The position numbers and the translations under genes are program-made. Source: CAIYRG01 sp035318785 (lineage in GTDB: Bacteria > Pseudomonadota > Alphaproteobacteria > Micropepsales > Micropepsaceae). Taken from it: DNA of 15,439 nt. Under the pieces are notes generated by a model that saw only the letters and a program-made list of their open reading frames with translations, was not told the origin of the DNA and ran no database searches. The stretch is taken from contig DATHDZ010000170.1 of assembly GCA_035318785.1 (NCBI GenBank), positions 1 to 15,439 of the forward strand, read 5' to 3'. Each line of letters opens with the position of its first letter. Position 1 is the stretch's first letter. Shown here piece after piece: positions 1-6,092 of this stretch.

Positions 1-1143
1 AATGAAGGCGTGATCACGGTGGAAGAGGCCAAGAGCCTCGAGACCGAGCTCGAAGTCGTCGAAGGCATGCAGTTCGACCGCGGCTACAACTCACCCTATT
101 TCATCACCAATGCCGAAAAGATGATCTGCGAGCTGGAAGAGCCCTACATCCTCATTCACGAGAAGAAGCTCTCCTCGCTGCAACAGATGCTGCCCATTCT
201 TGAAGCGGTAGTGCAGGCGGGCCGTTCGCTCGTCATCATCGCCGAAGAGATCGAGGGCGAAGCGCTCGCCACCCTTGTCGTCAATAAGCTGCGCGGCGGT
301 CTCAAAGTCGCGTCGGTCAAGGCGCCAGGCTATGGCGACCGGCGCAAATCCATGTTGGAGGACATTGCCATTATCACCGGCGGCCAGGTGATCAGCGAAG
401 ACCTCGGCATCAAGCTCGAGAACGTCAAGCTGAACATGCTGGGCACGGCCAAGCGCGTGCGCATCACCAAGGACGACACCACGATCATCGGCGGCGCCGG
501 CAAGAAGGCCGACATCCAGGCGCGCGTCAGCCAGCTCAAGCAGCAGATCGAGGAAGTCACGTCCGATTACGACAAGGAGAAGCTGCAAGAACGCCTGGCG
601 AAGCTTGCGGGCGGGGTCGCGGTGATCCGCGTCGGCGGCGCCACCGAAATCGAGGTCAAGGAGAAGAAGGACCGCGTCGATGACGCGCTCAACGCCACCA
701 AGGCGGCGGTCGAGGAAGGCATTCTTCCCGGCGGCGGCACGGCGCTGCTCTATGCCACCAAGGCCTTGAACGGTCTTTCGGGTCTGAACGAAGACGAAAA
801 TGCCGGTATCGCTATCGTCAAGAAGGCGATCCAGACGCCGTTGCGTCAGATCGTCGAAAACTCCGGTGTCGAGGCTTCCATCGTCGTGGGCAAACTGCTC
901 GAGCAGAAGTCGAGCACCTATGGCTTCGACGCCCAGGGGGAACGCTATGTCGACCTCATCGAGGCCGGCATCGTCGATCCGACCAAGGTCGTGCGCGTGG
1001 CGTTACAGAACGCATCGTCCATTGCAGGACTTCTCATCACCACCGAAGCGATGATTGCCGACCATCCGCAGAAGTCGTCCGCCCCCATGGGTGGCGGCGG
1101 CGGCGGCGGCGGTATGGGTGGAATGGGCGGAATGGACTTCTGA
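1..1143 (+). CDS. groEL: Chaperonin GroEL (Hsp60), 3' part; 5' end outside window
   Basis: The reading frame is open from the first base, so the gene is cut at its 5' end; about 380 C-terminal residues are present of the usual roughly 545. GroEL forms a double heptameric ring in the cytoplasm that encloses unfolded proteins and, with GroES and ATP, helps them fold. The fragment covers the apical domain (FDRGYNSPYF, then the KAPGYGDRR segment) and the C-terminal intermediate and equatorial domains. The second Asp of DRVDDAL, codon 682-684, matches the ATP-hydrolysis Asp398 of E. coli GroEL. The protein ends in a Gly run followed by GGM repeats and MDF, the normal flexible tail. The gene is followed by a strong terminator, so it is the last gene of its operon, presumably groES-groEL. 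Many alphaproteobacteria carry several groEL copies, and which copy this is cannot be told. Confidence 0.98.
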   Translation, partial: NEGVITVEEAKSLETELEVVEGMQFDRGYNSPYFITNAEKMICELEEPYILIHEKKLSSLQQMLPILEAVVQAGRSLVIIAEEIEGEALATLVVNKLRGGLKVASVKAPGYGDRRKSMLEDIAIITGGQVISEDLGIKLENVKLNMLGTAKRVRITKDDTTIIGGAGKKADIQARVSQLKQQIEEVTSDYDKEKLQERLAKLAGGVAVIRVGGATEIEVKEKKDRVDDALNATKAAVEEGILPGGGTALLYATKALNGLSGLNEDENAGIAIVKKAIQTPLRQIVENSGVEASIVVGKLLEQKSSTYGFDAQGERYVDLIEAGIVDPTKVVRVALQNASSIAGLLITTEAMIADHPQKSSAPMGGGGGGGGMGGMGGMDF

Positions 1144-1169
1144 CATCCGAAGAGTCGCCAAAACACGAA

Positions 1170-1198
1170 GGGCCGGAGTTCGCTCCGGCCCTTTTTTC
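1170..1198 (+). terminator. Rho-independent terminator of groEL
   Basis: A perfect 9-bp GC-rich stem (GGGCCGGAG at 1170-1178 with CTCCGGCCC at 1183-1191) is closed by a TTCG tetraloop and followed by six Ts at 1192-1197. UUCG is an exceptionally stable loop. It begins 27 bp after the groEL stop codon. Confidence 0.95.
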
Positions 1199-1241
1199 TT
1201 TCAGGAAAACCGATCAGAGGTCGTCGCGGCGGTTTGGAACG

Positions 1242-1439
1242 TCAAGCAACGCGTACGCTATCTGCTGTCTTGATCAGATAGTCCGGCGTTTCTTTCACTT
1301 CCACCGTATCCTTGTCGGCACCGATGAACGCCACCCTCGTCAGACCGGTCCGCTCGAGGGGGACGATGCTGATGGCGACATCGAGATTGATGAAAATCGT
1401 CCGCTCCTGAGCGTCCGTGCACTTCACCCAAGCAGCCAT
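1242..1439 (-). CDS. Small conserved-looking protein of unknown function, 65 aa
   Basis: I do not recognise a named family. Translation from the ATG at 1439 gives a small soluble protein that begins MAAWVKCTD and alternates short hydrophobic stretches with charged residues (TIFINLDVAISIVPLE, then TRVAFIGADKDTVEV). This pattern suggests a compact beta-rich fold with no signal peptide or membrane segment. The frame stays open 24 codons further upstream, but the ATG at 1439 is preferred because AGAGAGG lies four bases before it. The gene lies downstream of tRNA-Gln on the same strand, about 150 bp away, and converges on groEL. Similar short proteins of this general appearance are common in Rhizobiales, but the family and role are not known to me. 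Confidence 0.7.
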   Translation of the reverse strand: MAAWVKCTDAQERTIFINLDVAISIVPLERTGLTRVAFIGADKDTVEVKETPDYLIKTADSVRVA

Positions 1440-1520
1440 TTTGCCTCTCTTATGCTCTCTAAAGGCTCGTTCGAACCTCGGGGCGTAAGCCAGCCGAAGC
1501 TCGCAACACATCCGGAATGG

Positions 1521-1543
1521 GTCCCCTGGTCGAGCCGGGGGAC
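1521..1543 (+). repeat. GC-rich hairpin between the small gene and tRNA-Gln
   Basis: GTCCCCTGG (1521-1529) can pair with CCGGGGGAC (1535-1543) around a short loop. The T-G pair inside the stem is an acceptable G-U wobble only in plus-strand RNA; in minus-strand RNA it becomes an A-C mismatch. There is no U-run, so it is not a canonical terminator on either strand. Its role is unknown. Confidence 0.5.
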
Positions 1544-1546
1544 AAC

Positions 1547-1588
1547 AGCTTTCGTAACCTCGCTGCGCTCGGCAACGAAAGCTCGTTG
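1547..1588 (-). repeat. Inverted repeats in the 3' trailer of tRNA-Gln
   Basis: Two overlapping hairpins can form just after the tRNA on the minus strand. The first pairs CAACGA with TCGTTG (1573-1578 and 1583-1588, 4-nt loop) and its outer bases overlap the encoded CCA end. The second pairs a perfect 9-bp repeat, AGCTTTCGT at 1547-1555 with ACGAAAGCT at 1575-1583, across 19 bases. The two folds share bases and exclude each other. No U-run follows. They may guide trailer processing, slow polymerase, or be a small interspersed palindrome. Confidence 0.5.
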
Positions 1589-1661
1589 GCTGGGGCGGAA
1601 GGGATCGAACCTTCGAATGCCGGAATCAAAATCCGGTGCCTTACCGCTTGGCTACGCCCCA
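1587..1661 (-). tRNA. tRNA-Gln (anticodon UUG)
   Basis: The minus strand folds as a complete cloverleaf. The 7-bp acceptor stem TGGGGCG pairs with CGCCCCA (1655-1661 and 1591-1597 on the plus strand), the discriminator is G, and CCA is encoded. The anticodon arm is CCGGA-TTTTGAT-TCCGG, giving anticodon UUG, which reads CAA and, by wobble, CAG. The T arm contains GGTTCGATCC. The gene is 75 nt with CCA. It has its own promoter upstream and is transcribed away from tRNA-Pro. Confidence 0.97.
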
Positions 1662-1701
1662 ATCCTGTGCCCGTGCGGTGGACTCCCGTCGCGGGGGCGG
1701 G

Positions 1702-1730
1702 ACCATACCGGCTGAAAGGAAGAGCGGCAA
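1702..1730 (-). promoter_or_regulatory. Sigma-70-like promoter for tRNA-Gln
   Basis: On the minus strand TTGCCG (1725-1730) and TATGGT (1702-1707) are separated by exactly 17 bp. The predicted start near 1695 leaves a leader of about 34 nt before the tRNA. The -35 hexamer is identical to that of the divergent tRNA-Pro promoter. This is a motif match only. Confidence 0.6.
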
Positions 1731-1762
1731 CGGTCGGGCGCAAAGCCGATATTTCTGCGTGC

Positions 1763-1791
1763 TTGCCGCCCACAGGTGCCATAGCTATAAC
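1763..1791 (+). promoter_or_regulatory. Sigma-70-like promoter for tRNA-Pro
   Basis: TTGCCG (1763-1768) and TATAAC (1786-1791) are separated by 17 bp, with a predicted start near 1798, only a few bases before the mature tRNA at 1805. There is no obvious promoter between the tRNA and the LysE gene that follows, so this may drive both. Confidence 0.65.
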
Positions 1792-1804
1792 CGCGCCCTT
1801 GCGG

Positions 1805-1881
1805 CGGAGAGTAGCTCAGCCTGGTAGAGCACCACGTTCGGGACGTGGGGGCCGGAGGTTCAAATCCTCTCTCTCCGACCA
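1805..1881 (+). tRNA. tRNA-Pro (anticodon CGG)
   Basis: Complete cloverleaf with acceptor stem CGGAGAG/CTCTCCG, discriminator A and encoded CCA (1879-1881). The D arm contains AGCTCAGCCTGGTAGAGC. The anticodon arm CCACG-TTCGGGA-CGTGG gives anticodon CGG, which reads CCG, and the T arm contains GGTTCAAATCC. It is 77 nt long with CCA. The first pair is C-G rather than G-C, as is usual for bacterial tRNA-Pro. Confidence 0.97.
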
Positions 1882-1910
1882 GCTTTTCCTTCCACGTCAC
1901 GATTCCACCC

Positions 1911-2528
1911 ATGATGCCGTTCGCCCTCTATCTCGCGTTTCTGGTGGCGACGACGCTGTTGCTCGCAATTCCCGGTCCAAACGTCGCTCTTATCGTCTCG
2001 ACCAGCATCGCCTATGGGCGGCGGCATGGCCTGGTCACCGTAGGTGGAACGAGCTCCGCTATGGCGTTGCAGCTCGGCCTCACGATTGCCGGCTTGACCG
2101 CGGTGCTGACGATATCCGCTGCCCTGTTCGGCTGGCTTCGCTGGGCGGGCGTAATCTATCTCTGCTATCTCGCCTTTCGCGCCTTATTGGCTCCGGCCGC
2201 TGATCCGGCCGCTAAGTCTCGGGTACCGAAATCGCTCGCTGCGACCTATTTGCGGGGCTTCCTCGTTTCTCTCGCCAATCCCAAGACGCTGCTGTTTTTT
2301 GGAGCCTTCTTGCCGCAATTTGTGAGCCCAACCGCGCCCCTGCTGCCGCAGCTTCTGTTATTGGCGTCATCCTTTCTCGTGCTCGCCATTCTGTTCGACA
2401 GCACATGGGCTGTTCTCGCATCGCGGCTCGGTTCGGTCCTTGCAGCCCAGGGGCGCCTCCGCCATTGGCTCGAGGGCGCCCTCCTGCTGGGCGCGGGGTT
2501 GGGTCTGGCTTTGGCTCGCAAGACCTGA
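1911..2528 (+). CDS. LysE/RhtB family amino-acid exporter
   Basis: A 205-residue inner-membrane protein with about six hydrophobic segments, the normal size for the LysE/RhtB superfamily, which exports amino acids or related small metabolites using the proton gradient. Two family signatures are visible: IPGPN at residues 20-24 in the first helix, and the loop with SLANPKTLLFF before a later helix. The substrate cannot be assigned, because members export lysine, homoserine, threonine, leucine or cysteine derivatives with little sequence distinction. Two ATGs sit in tandem (1911 and 1914); either could be the start, and no strong ribosome site precedes them. The gene begins only 29 bp after tRNA-Pro with no terminator hairpin between, so it may be cotranscribed with the tRNA. 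The metallo-hydrolase gene follows 46 bp downstream. Confidence 0.9.
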   Translation: MMPFALYLAFLVATTLLLAIPGPNVALIVSTSIAYGRRHGLVTVGGTSSAMALQLGLTIAGLTAVLTISAALFGWLRWAGVIYLCYLAFRALLAPAADPAAKSRVPKSLAATYLRGFLVSLANPKTLLFFGAFLPQFVSPTAPLLPQLLLLASSFLVLAILFDSTWAVLASRLGSVLAAQGRLRHWLEGALLLGAGLGLALARKT

Positions 2529-2574
2529 TTCTGGGCGCGTGTTAGCGTTTCAACTCGGACAGGCTGCGGTTGCA

Positions 2575-3474
2575 ATGGCAATTCCCTTCGAACGAGAATT
2601 CGATGCTCCCTATGAGCAGCCCGTTCCTGTCAGCCCGCTCATCCGCCGCCTGTTGGCGCGCAATCCGAGTCCCTTCACTTTCAAAGGCACGGGCGTCGCC
2701 ATCATCGGCAAAGGCGAGGTTGCGGTGATCGATCCCGGTCCCGACGATCCTGAACATCTCGCGGCGTTGCGCGCCGCGCTGGAGGGCGAGAACGTCACGC
2801 ATATTTTCGTCACGCACACCCACCGCGATCACTCGCCGGCGGCGCGGGAGCTCAAGAAATGGACGGGCGCGCCGACTTATGGCTTCGGCCCCCATGGCGG
2901 CGGCAGATCCGATCATGGGATCGCGGTGGAGGAGGGCGGCGATACGGATTTCGTCCCCGACGTCGCTGTGCGAGACGGCGATGTCATCGCAGGTCCAGGT
3001 TTCACCATCGAATGCATCCACACACCCGGACATACATCGAACCATATGTGCTACGCGCTGAAGGAGGAGAAGGCGCTGTTCACCGGCGACCACGTCATGG
3101 GTTGGTCGACGACCGTCGTTGCTCCTCCCGATGGCGACATGGGCGACTATCTCGCGAGCTTGCGCAAGCTCCTCGCGCGCGATGATGCGATTCTCTGGCC
3201 TACGCATGGCGGACCGGTGCGCGATCCCAAACCGTTCATCGCCGCCTATCTCGCGCACCGTTTGGAGCGCGAGCAGCAAATCCTGGACTCGCTGCGCCAG
3301 GGCGCGCTCGTGATTCCGCAAGTGGTGGATCGCATCTATGTCGGCCTCGACCCGCGGCTGAAGCCCGCTGCAGGCCTCTCGGTGCTCGCGCATTTGCTGC
3401 TGTTGGCGAAGCAGAACCGCGTCGCGAGTTCCGGCGAGCCGGGCTTTGCCGCACGCTACCGCGTTACGAATTAA
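2575..3474 (+). CDS. Metallo-beta-lactamase-fold hydrolase, LACTB2/glyoxalase II-like
   Basis: A 299-residue predicted cytoplasmic zinc hydrolase. The metal-binding signature HTHRDH is at residues 81-86, with further ligands His153 (TPGHTSNH), Asp172 (TGDHVMG) and His211 (PTHGGP). This set supports a dinuclear metal site. The region after about residue 215 (LAHRLEREQQILDSL and onward) matches the helical winged-helix tail of LACTB2-like enzymes. The exact substrate is unknown; relatives cleave thioesters such as hydroxyacylglutathione, and human LACTB2 is an RNA endonuclease. The ATG at 2575 is chosen because the family typically starts with a MAIPF-like sequence and GGACAGG lies about ten bases upstream; the frame is open further upstream only through the end of the LysE gene. 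It could form an operon with the LysE gene. Confidence 0.9.
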   Translation: MAIPFEREFDAPYEQPVPVSPLIRRLLARNPSPFTFKGTGVAIIGKGEVAVIDPGPDDPEHLAALRAALEGENVTHIFVTHTHRDHSPAARELKKWTGAPTYGFGPHGGGRSDHGIAVEEGGDTDFVPDVAVRDGDVIAGPGFTIECIHTPGHTSNHMCYALKEEKALFTGDHVMGWSTTVVAPPDGDMGDYLASLRKLLARDDAILWPTHGGPVRDPKPFIAAYLAHRLEREQQILDSLRQGALVIPQVVDRIYVGLDPRLKPAAGLSVLAHLLLLAKQNRVASSGEPGFAARYRVTN

Positions 3475-3613
3475 GCCTGGGCAGACCGCGACGAAAAGCA
3501 CGCTGCCGGCGAGCTCGCTGGTGCGTCATCAAGCGGAACGGCTTGAAGCGCGGCGCGTTGCAAATGCAGGCCCTGCCTATCTTCCGCAGCAACCGCCAAG
3601 TTGGAGTTATGTG

Positions 3614-4237
3614 ATGAACATCATGACGAAACCCAAGGCTTTCGCGCTTCCGCCGCTTCCTTATGATGAGAACGCGTTGGAACCCGCGATCTCCGCCCGC
3701 ACCATGGGGTTTCATTACGGAAAGCATCACAAAGCCTATGTCGACAAGCTCAATGAGCTGACCAAGGGCACCGAATATGCCGAAATGAAACTCGACGATG
3801 TCGTCAAGGCGACGTTCGGCGATCCCTCAAAGCATGACATCTTCAACAATGCGGCGCAGGCGTGGAATCACACCTTCTTCTGGGCCTGCCTGACGCCGAA
3901 CAGCGGCAAGCCCAACGGTGAGCTCATGCGCGCGATCGATCGCGACCTTGGAGGCTTTGCCAAGTTCAAGGAAAATTTTGCCAAGGAAGGTGTCGCACAA
4001 TTCGGCAGCGGCTGGGTGTGGCTGGTGGCTTATGATGACGACCGGGTCGGAATAGAAAAGACCCCGGATGCGGCGACTCCGATGGCCGAGGGCAAGAGAT
4101 GCCTGCTCACCATTGATGTGTGGGAGCACGCCTACTATCTCGACTACCAGAACCGGCGGCCGGATTTTCTGGCAGCCGTAATCGGTAAGCTGCTGAACTG
4201 GGATTTCGCCATGCAGAATTTCCTGCGCTCCGGCTAA
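3614..4237 (+). CDS. sodB: Superoxide dismutase, iron type
   Basis: A 207-residue cytoplasmic enzyme that converts superoxide to hydrogen peroxide and oxygen, as a dimer or tetramer. The four metal ligands are in their expected contexts: His34 (FHYGKHH), His86 (WNHTFFW), Asp168 and His172 (DVWEHAYY). Gln82, four residues before His86, is the outer-sphere glutamine position typical of Fe enzymes; Mn enzymes usually supply this Gln from the C-terminal half. Fe is therefore favoured, though cambialistic use is possible. The start at 3614 follows GGAG by 7 bases. An in-frame GTG at 3611 and an ATG at 3623 are weaker choices. The frame extends upstream into the MBL gene's end, but that part does not resemble the family. 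The upstream gap is 139 bp and may hold its promoter, though none is clear. Confidence 0.95.
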   Translation: MNIMTKPKAFALPPLPYDENALEPAISARTMGFHYGKHHKAYVDKLNELTKGTEYAEMKLDDVVKATFGDPSKHDIFNNAAQAWNHTFFWACLTPNSGKPNGELMRAIDRDLGGFAKFKENFAKEGVAQFGSGWVWLVAYDDDRVGIEKTPDAATPMAEGKRCLLTIDVWEHAYYLDYQNRRPDFLAAVIGKLLNWDFAMQNFLRSG

Positions 4238-4255
4238 CCATTTCGGCTCGTGTTT

Positions 4256-4391
4256 CTATTCGACATAGCGAGCCAGCTTCTCGAGCGACGACCGAGTACC
4301 GGCGTCAACCTCGAGGTTCGTGTGCTGGCCGCTGGGGGCGCATCTGTCATGGGCGCGTCCTTTCGTGAATCTCGTCTGGAACGTTCACCAA
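4256..4391 (-). pseudogene. Decayed C-terminal fragment of an AHSA1/SRPBCC-like protein
   Basis: The interval between sodB and the zinc-finger gene holds no intact gene, but the minus strand carries two protein-like pieces in different frames. One frame reads GLVNVPDEIHERTRP and stops at 4347-4349. The other, shifted by one base, reads TNLEVDAGTRSSLEKLARYVE in two parts and stops at 4256-4258. The ending SSLEKLARYVE, preceded by a Gly three residues earlier, resembles the C-terminal helix of AHSA1-type SRPBCC proteins, and NVPDEI fits the loop before it. A run of five Cs lies near where the frames would have to join. The assignment rests on remembered family patterns; it could also be chance. 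No upstream domain is present, because the zinc-finger gene occupies that DNA. Confidence 0.4.
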
Positions 4392-4481
4392 CCCTATATG
4401 GGGTATGGACCATGCCTCCGTTTGTTGAAGTGGAGGTTCCCGTGACCTAGGGTTGCACTTGATTCGCTGGGCGTATCCCCG

Positions 4482-4853
4482 ATGAGATGTTTCTATCATC
4501 CGCAGGCGGACGCGGTAGGAACCTGCAAGCATTGCCATCGCGGACTTTGCAGCGAATGCGCCTCCGAACGAGAGGGAGGCCTCGCGTGCCGCGGCCGGTG
4601 CGAAACGGCGGTGGACACGGTCAACGCCCTGATCCGTCGCAACGTCCAAATTGGCGTCCGGTCACGCCCACTTAATCTGGTGGCGAGCTTCGTCTTCGTG
4701 GTCGCGTTGATAACATTGCTTTATCTGGCTTTTAACGAAGAAAACCAGAACGTAAGGACTATGCTTTACATGATAGCGGCGTTTTCCTTTGTGGCTCTCC
4801 TCGGACAGATGTCCGTCATCCGAACCTGGTTCAAGCGCAAATCGAGCCAATAG
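4482..4853 (+). CDS. Small membrane protein with B-box-like zinc-binding N-terminus
   Basis: A 123-residue protein with a Cys/His-rich head and a membrane tail. Candidate zinc ligands are Cys3, His6, Cys15, Cys18, Cys23, Cys26, Cys36 and Cys40, spaced like a bacterial B-box zinc finger (CFYH, CKHC, CSEC). Two hydrophobic segments at about residues 64-84 and 93-113 predict two transmembrane helices joined by a short polar loop (NEENQN), so the zinc head and the basic tail (RTWFKRKSSQ) should face the same side, probably the cytoplasm. Function is unknown; a role in protein contacts at the membrane is inference. No good ribosome site is seen before the ATG at 4482. It ends 25 bp before the thiolase gene and probably shares its transcript. 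Confidence 0.85.
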   Translation: MRCFYHPQADAVGTCKHCHRGLCSECASEREGGLACRGRCETAVDTVNALIRRNVQIGVRSRPLNLVASFVFVVALITLLYLAFNEENQNVRTMLYMIAAFSFVALLGQMSVIRTWFKRKSSQ

Positions 4854-4878
4854 GGCGGCGCGCGCGGAGGTATAAAGA

Positions 4879-6084
4879 ATGGCAGAATGTTTCATCTTCG
4901 ATGCGGTGCGCTCCCCTCGCGGGCGCGGCAAGAAAGACGGCTTGCTCCACGAAGTGACGGCGCTCGAGCTCGCGACTCAATCCCTTCAGGCGATCCGCGA
5001 CCGCAACACGCTCGATACGGCCGAGCTCGACGATGTGATCATGGGTTGCGTCGATCCTGTCGGAGAGCAGGGCGCCGATATCGCCCGGGCAGCTGTGTTG
5101 AAGGCCGGCTATGCCGAGAGCGTCCCCGGGGTGCAGGTCAACCGTTTCTGTGCCAGCGGTCTTGAAGCCTGCAACATGGCTGCCGGCCAGATCATGGCGG
5201 GCCAGTCGGAGCTTGCCATAGGCGGCGGTGTGGAGGCGATGAGCCGGGTTCCGATCGGCTCGTCGGGAGGGGCCTGGCCGGAAGATCCGTCTATCGCAAT
5301 ACCTGCCTATTTCGTGCCGCAGGGAATTTCCGCCGACCTGATCGCCACCCTGGACGGATTCTCACGCGACGATGTCGACGCTTTTGCGGTGGAAAGCCAG
5401 AAGCGCGCGGCGAAGGCATGGGCGGGCGGCTATTTCGCCAACTCCGTCGTGCCGGTGAAGGATTCGCAAGGCCTGACGATTCTGGATCGCGATGAGCACA
5501 TGCGGCCCGACACGACCATGCAGTCGCTCGGCGCTCTCAAGCCCGCCTTCGCGGATTTCGGTGCGATGGGTTTTGATTCCGTTGCTATCCAACGCTATCC
5601 CCAAGTCGAAGTGATGAACCATGTGCACCATGCCGGCAACTCGTCCGGCATCGTCGATGGGGCTGCGGCCGTGCTCATGGGTTCGAAAAAGAAAGGCAAG
5701 GCCCTCCGTCTGAAGCCCCGCGCGCGGATCAAAGCCTTCGCCTCGATCGGTTCGGAACCTTGCATCATGCTGACCGCGCCGGCCGAGGTGACAAAGAAGG
5801 TGCTCGCGCGTGCCGGAATGACGGCCAAGGACATCGACCTGTTCGAAATCAACGAGGCTTTCGCAGCGGTCGTGCTTCGCTTCATCCGTGAGATGAAGCT
5901 GTCGCCTAACAAAGTGAATGTGAATGGCGGCGCCATCGCCATGGGTCATCCGCTCGGTGCGACCGGCGCGATGATCTTGGGCTCGGTGCTCGACGAATTG
6001 GAAAGGCGCAATCTCACCACCGCGCTGGTCACGCTCTGCATCGGCGCCGGAATGGGCACCGCCACCATCATCGAGAGAGTCTGA
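4879..6084 (+). CDS. fadA: Acetyl-CoA C-acyltransferase (thiolase), beta-oxidation
   Basis: A 401-residue thiolase, full length for the family. In beta-oxidation it cleaves 3-ketoacyl-CoA with CoA to release acetyl-CoA and a shortened acyl-CoA. The catalytic residues are all present: nucleophile Cys91 (NRFCASGLEA), Asn325 in NEAF, His357 in GHPLGATGA, and Cys387 in TLCIGAGMGTA. A clear Shine-Dalgarno GGAGG (4866-4870) lies eight bases before the ATG. The multifunctional enzyme gene follows after eight bases, so the two are translated from one transcript and likely form a FadA-FadB type complex. The segment after residue 130 (PAYFVPQGISADLIATL) is the usual connector in this subgroup. Biosynthetic acetoacetyl-CoA thiolase is less likely because of the neighbour. 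The symbol is assigned by role and context, not by close identity. Confidence 0.92.
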   Translation: MAECFIFDAVRSPRGRGKKDGLLHEVTALELATQSLQAIRDRNTLDTAELDDVIMGCVDPVGEQGADIARAAVLKAGYAESVPGVQVNRFCASGLEACNMAAGQIMAGQSELAIGGGVEAMSRVPIGSSGGAWPEDPSIAIPAYFVPQGISADLIATLDGFSRDDVDAFAVESQKRAAKAWAGGYFANSVVPVKDSQGLTILDRDEHMRPDTTMQSLGALKPAFADFGAMGFDSVAIQRYPQVEVMNHVHHAGNSSGIVDGAAAVLMGSKKKGKALRLKPRARIKAFASIGSEPCIMLTAPAEVTKKVLARAGMTAKDIDLFEINEAFAAVVLRFIREMKLSPNKVNVNGGAIAMGHPLGATGAMILGSVLDELERRNLTTALVTLCIGAGMGTATIIERV

Positions 6085-6092
6085 GGGCCCCC

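Noticed and set aside
1559..1572. CTCGCTGCGCTCGG, identical to a stretch beside the ColE1/pUC origin
   Set aside because: Only 14 bases match and the flanks differ; there is no sign of plasmid origin or vector sequence.
1517..2203. A 228-codon open frame across both tRNA genes and into the LysE gene
   Set aside because: It runs through two tRNAs and a real gene in another frame; the product does not resemble a protein.
4245..4274. GGCTCG/CGAGCC inverted repeat after sodB as a terminator
   Set aside because: An 18-base loop, a 6-bp stem and no T-run; too weak, and it overlaps the pseudogene.
4250..4450. A 66-codon plus-strand open frame between sodB and the zinc-finger gene
   Set aside because: No ribosome site or motif; the opposite strand carries the more protein-like SRPBCC pieces.
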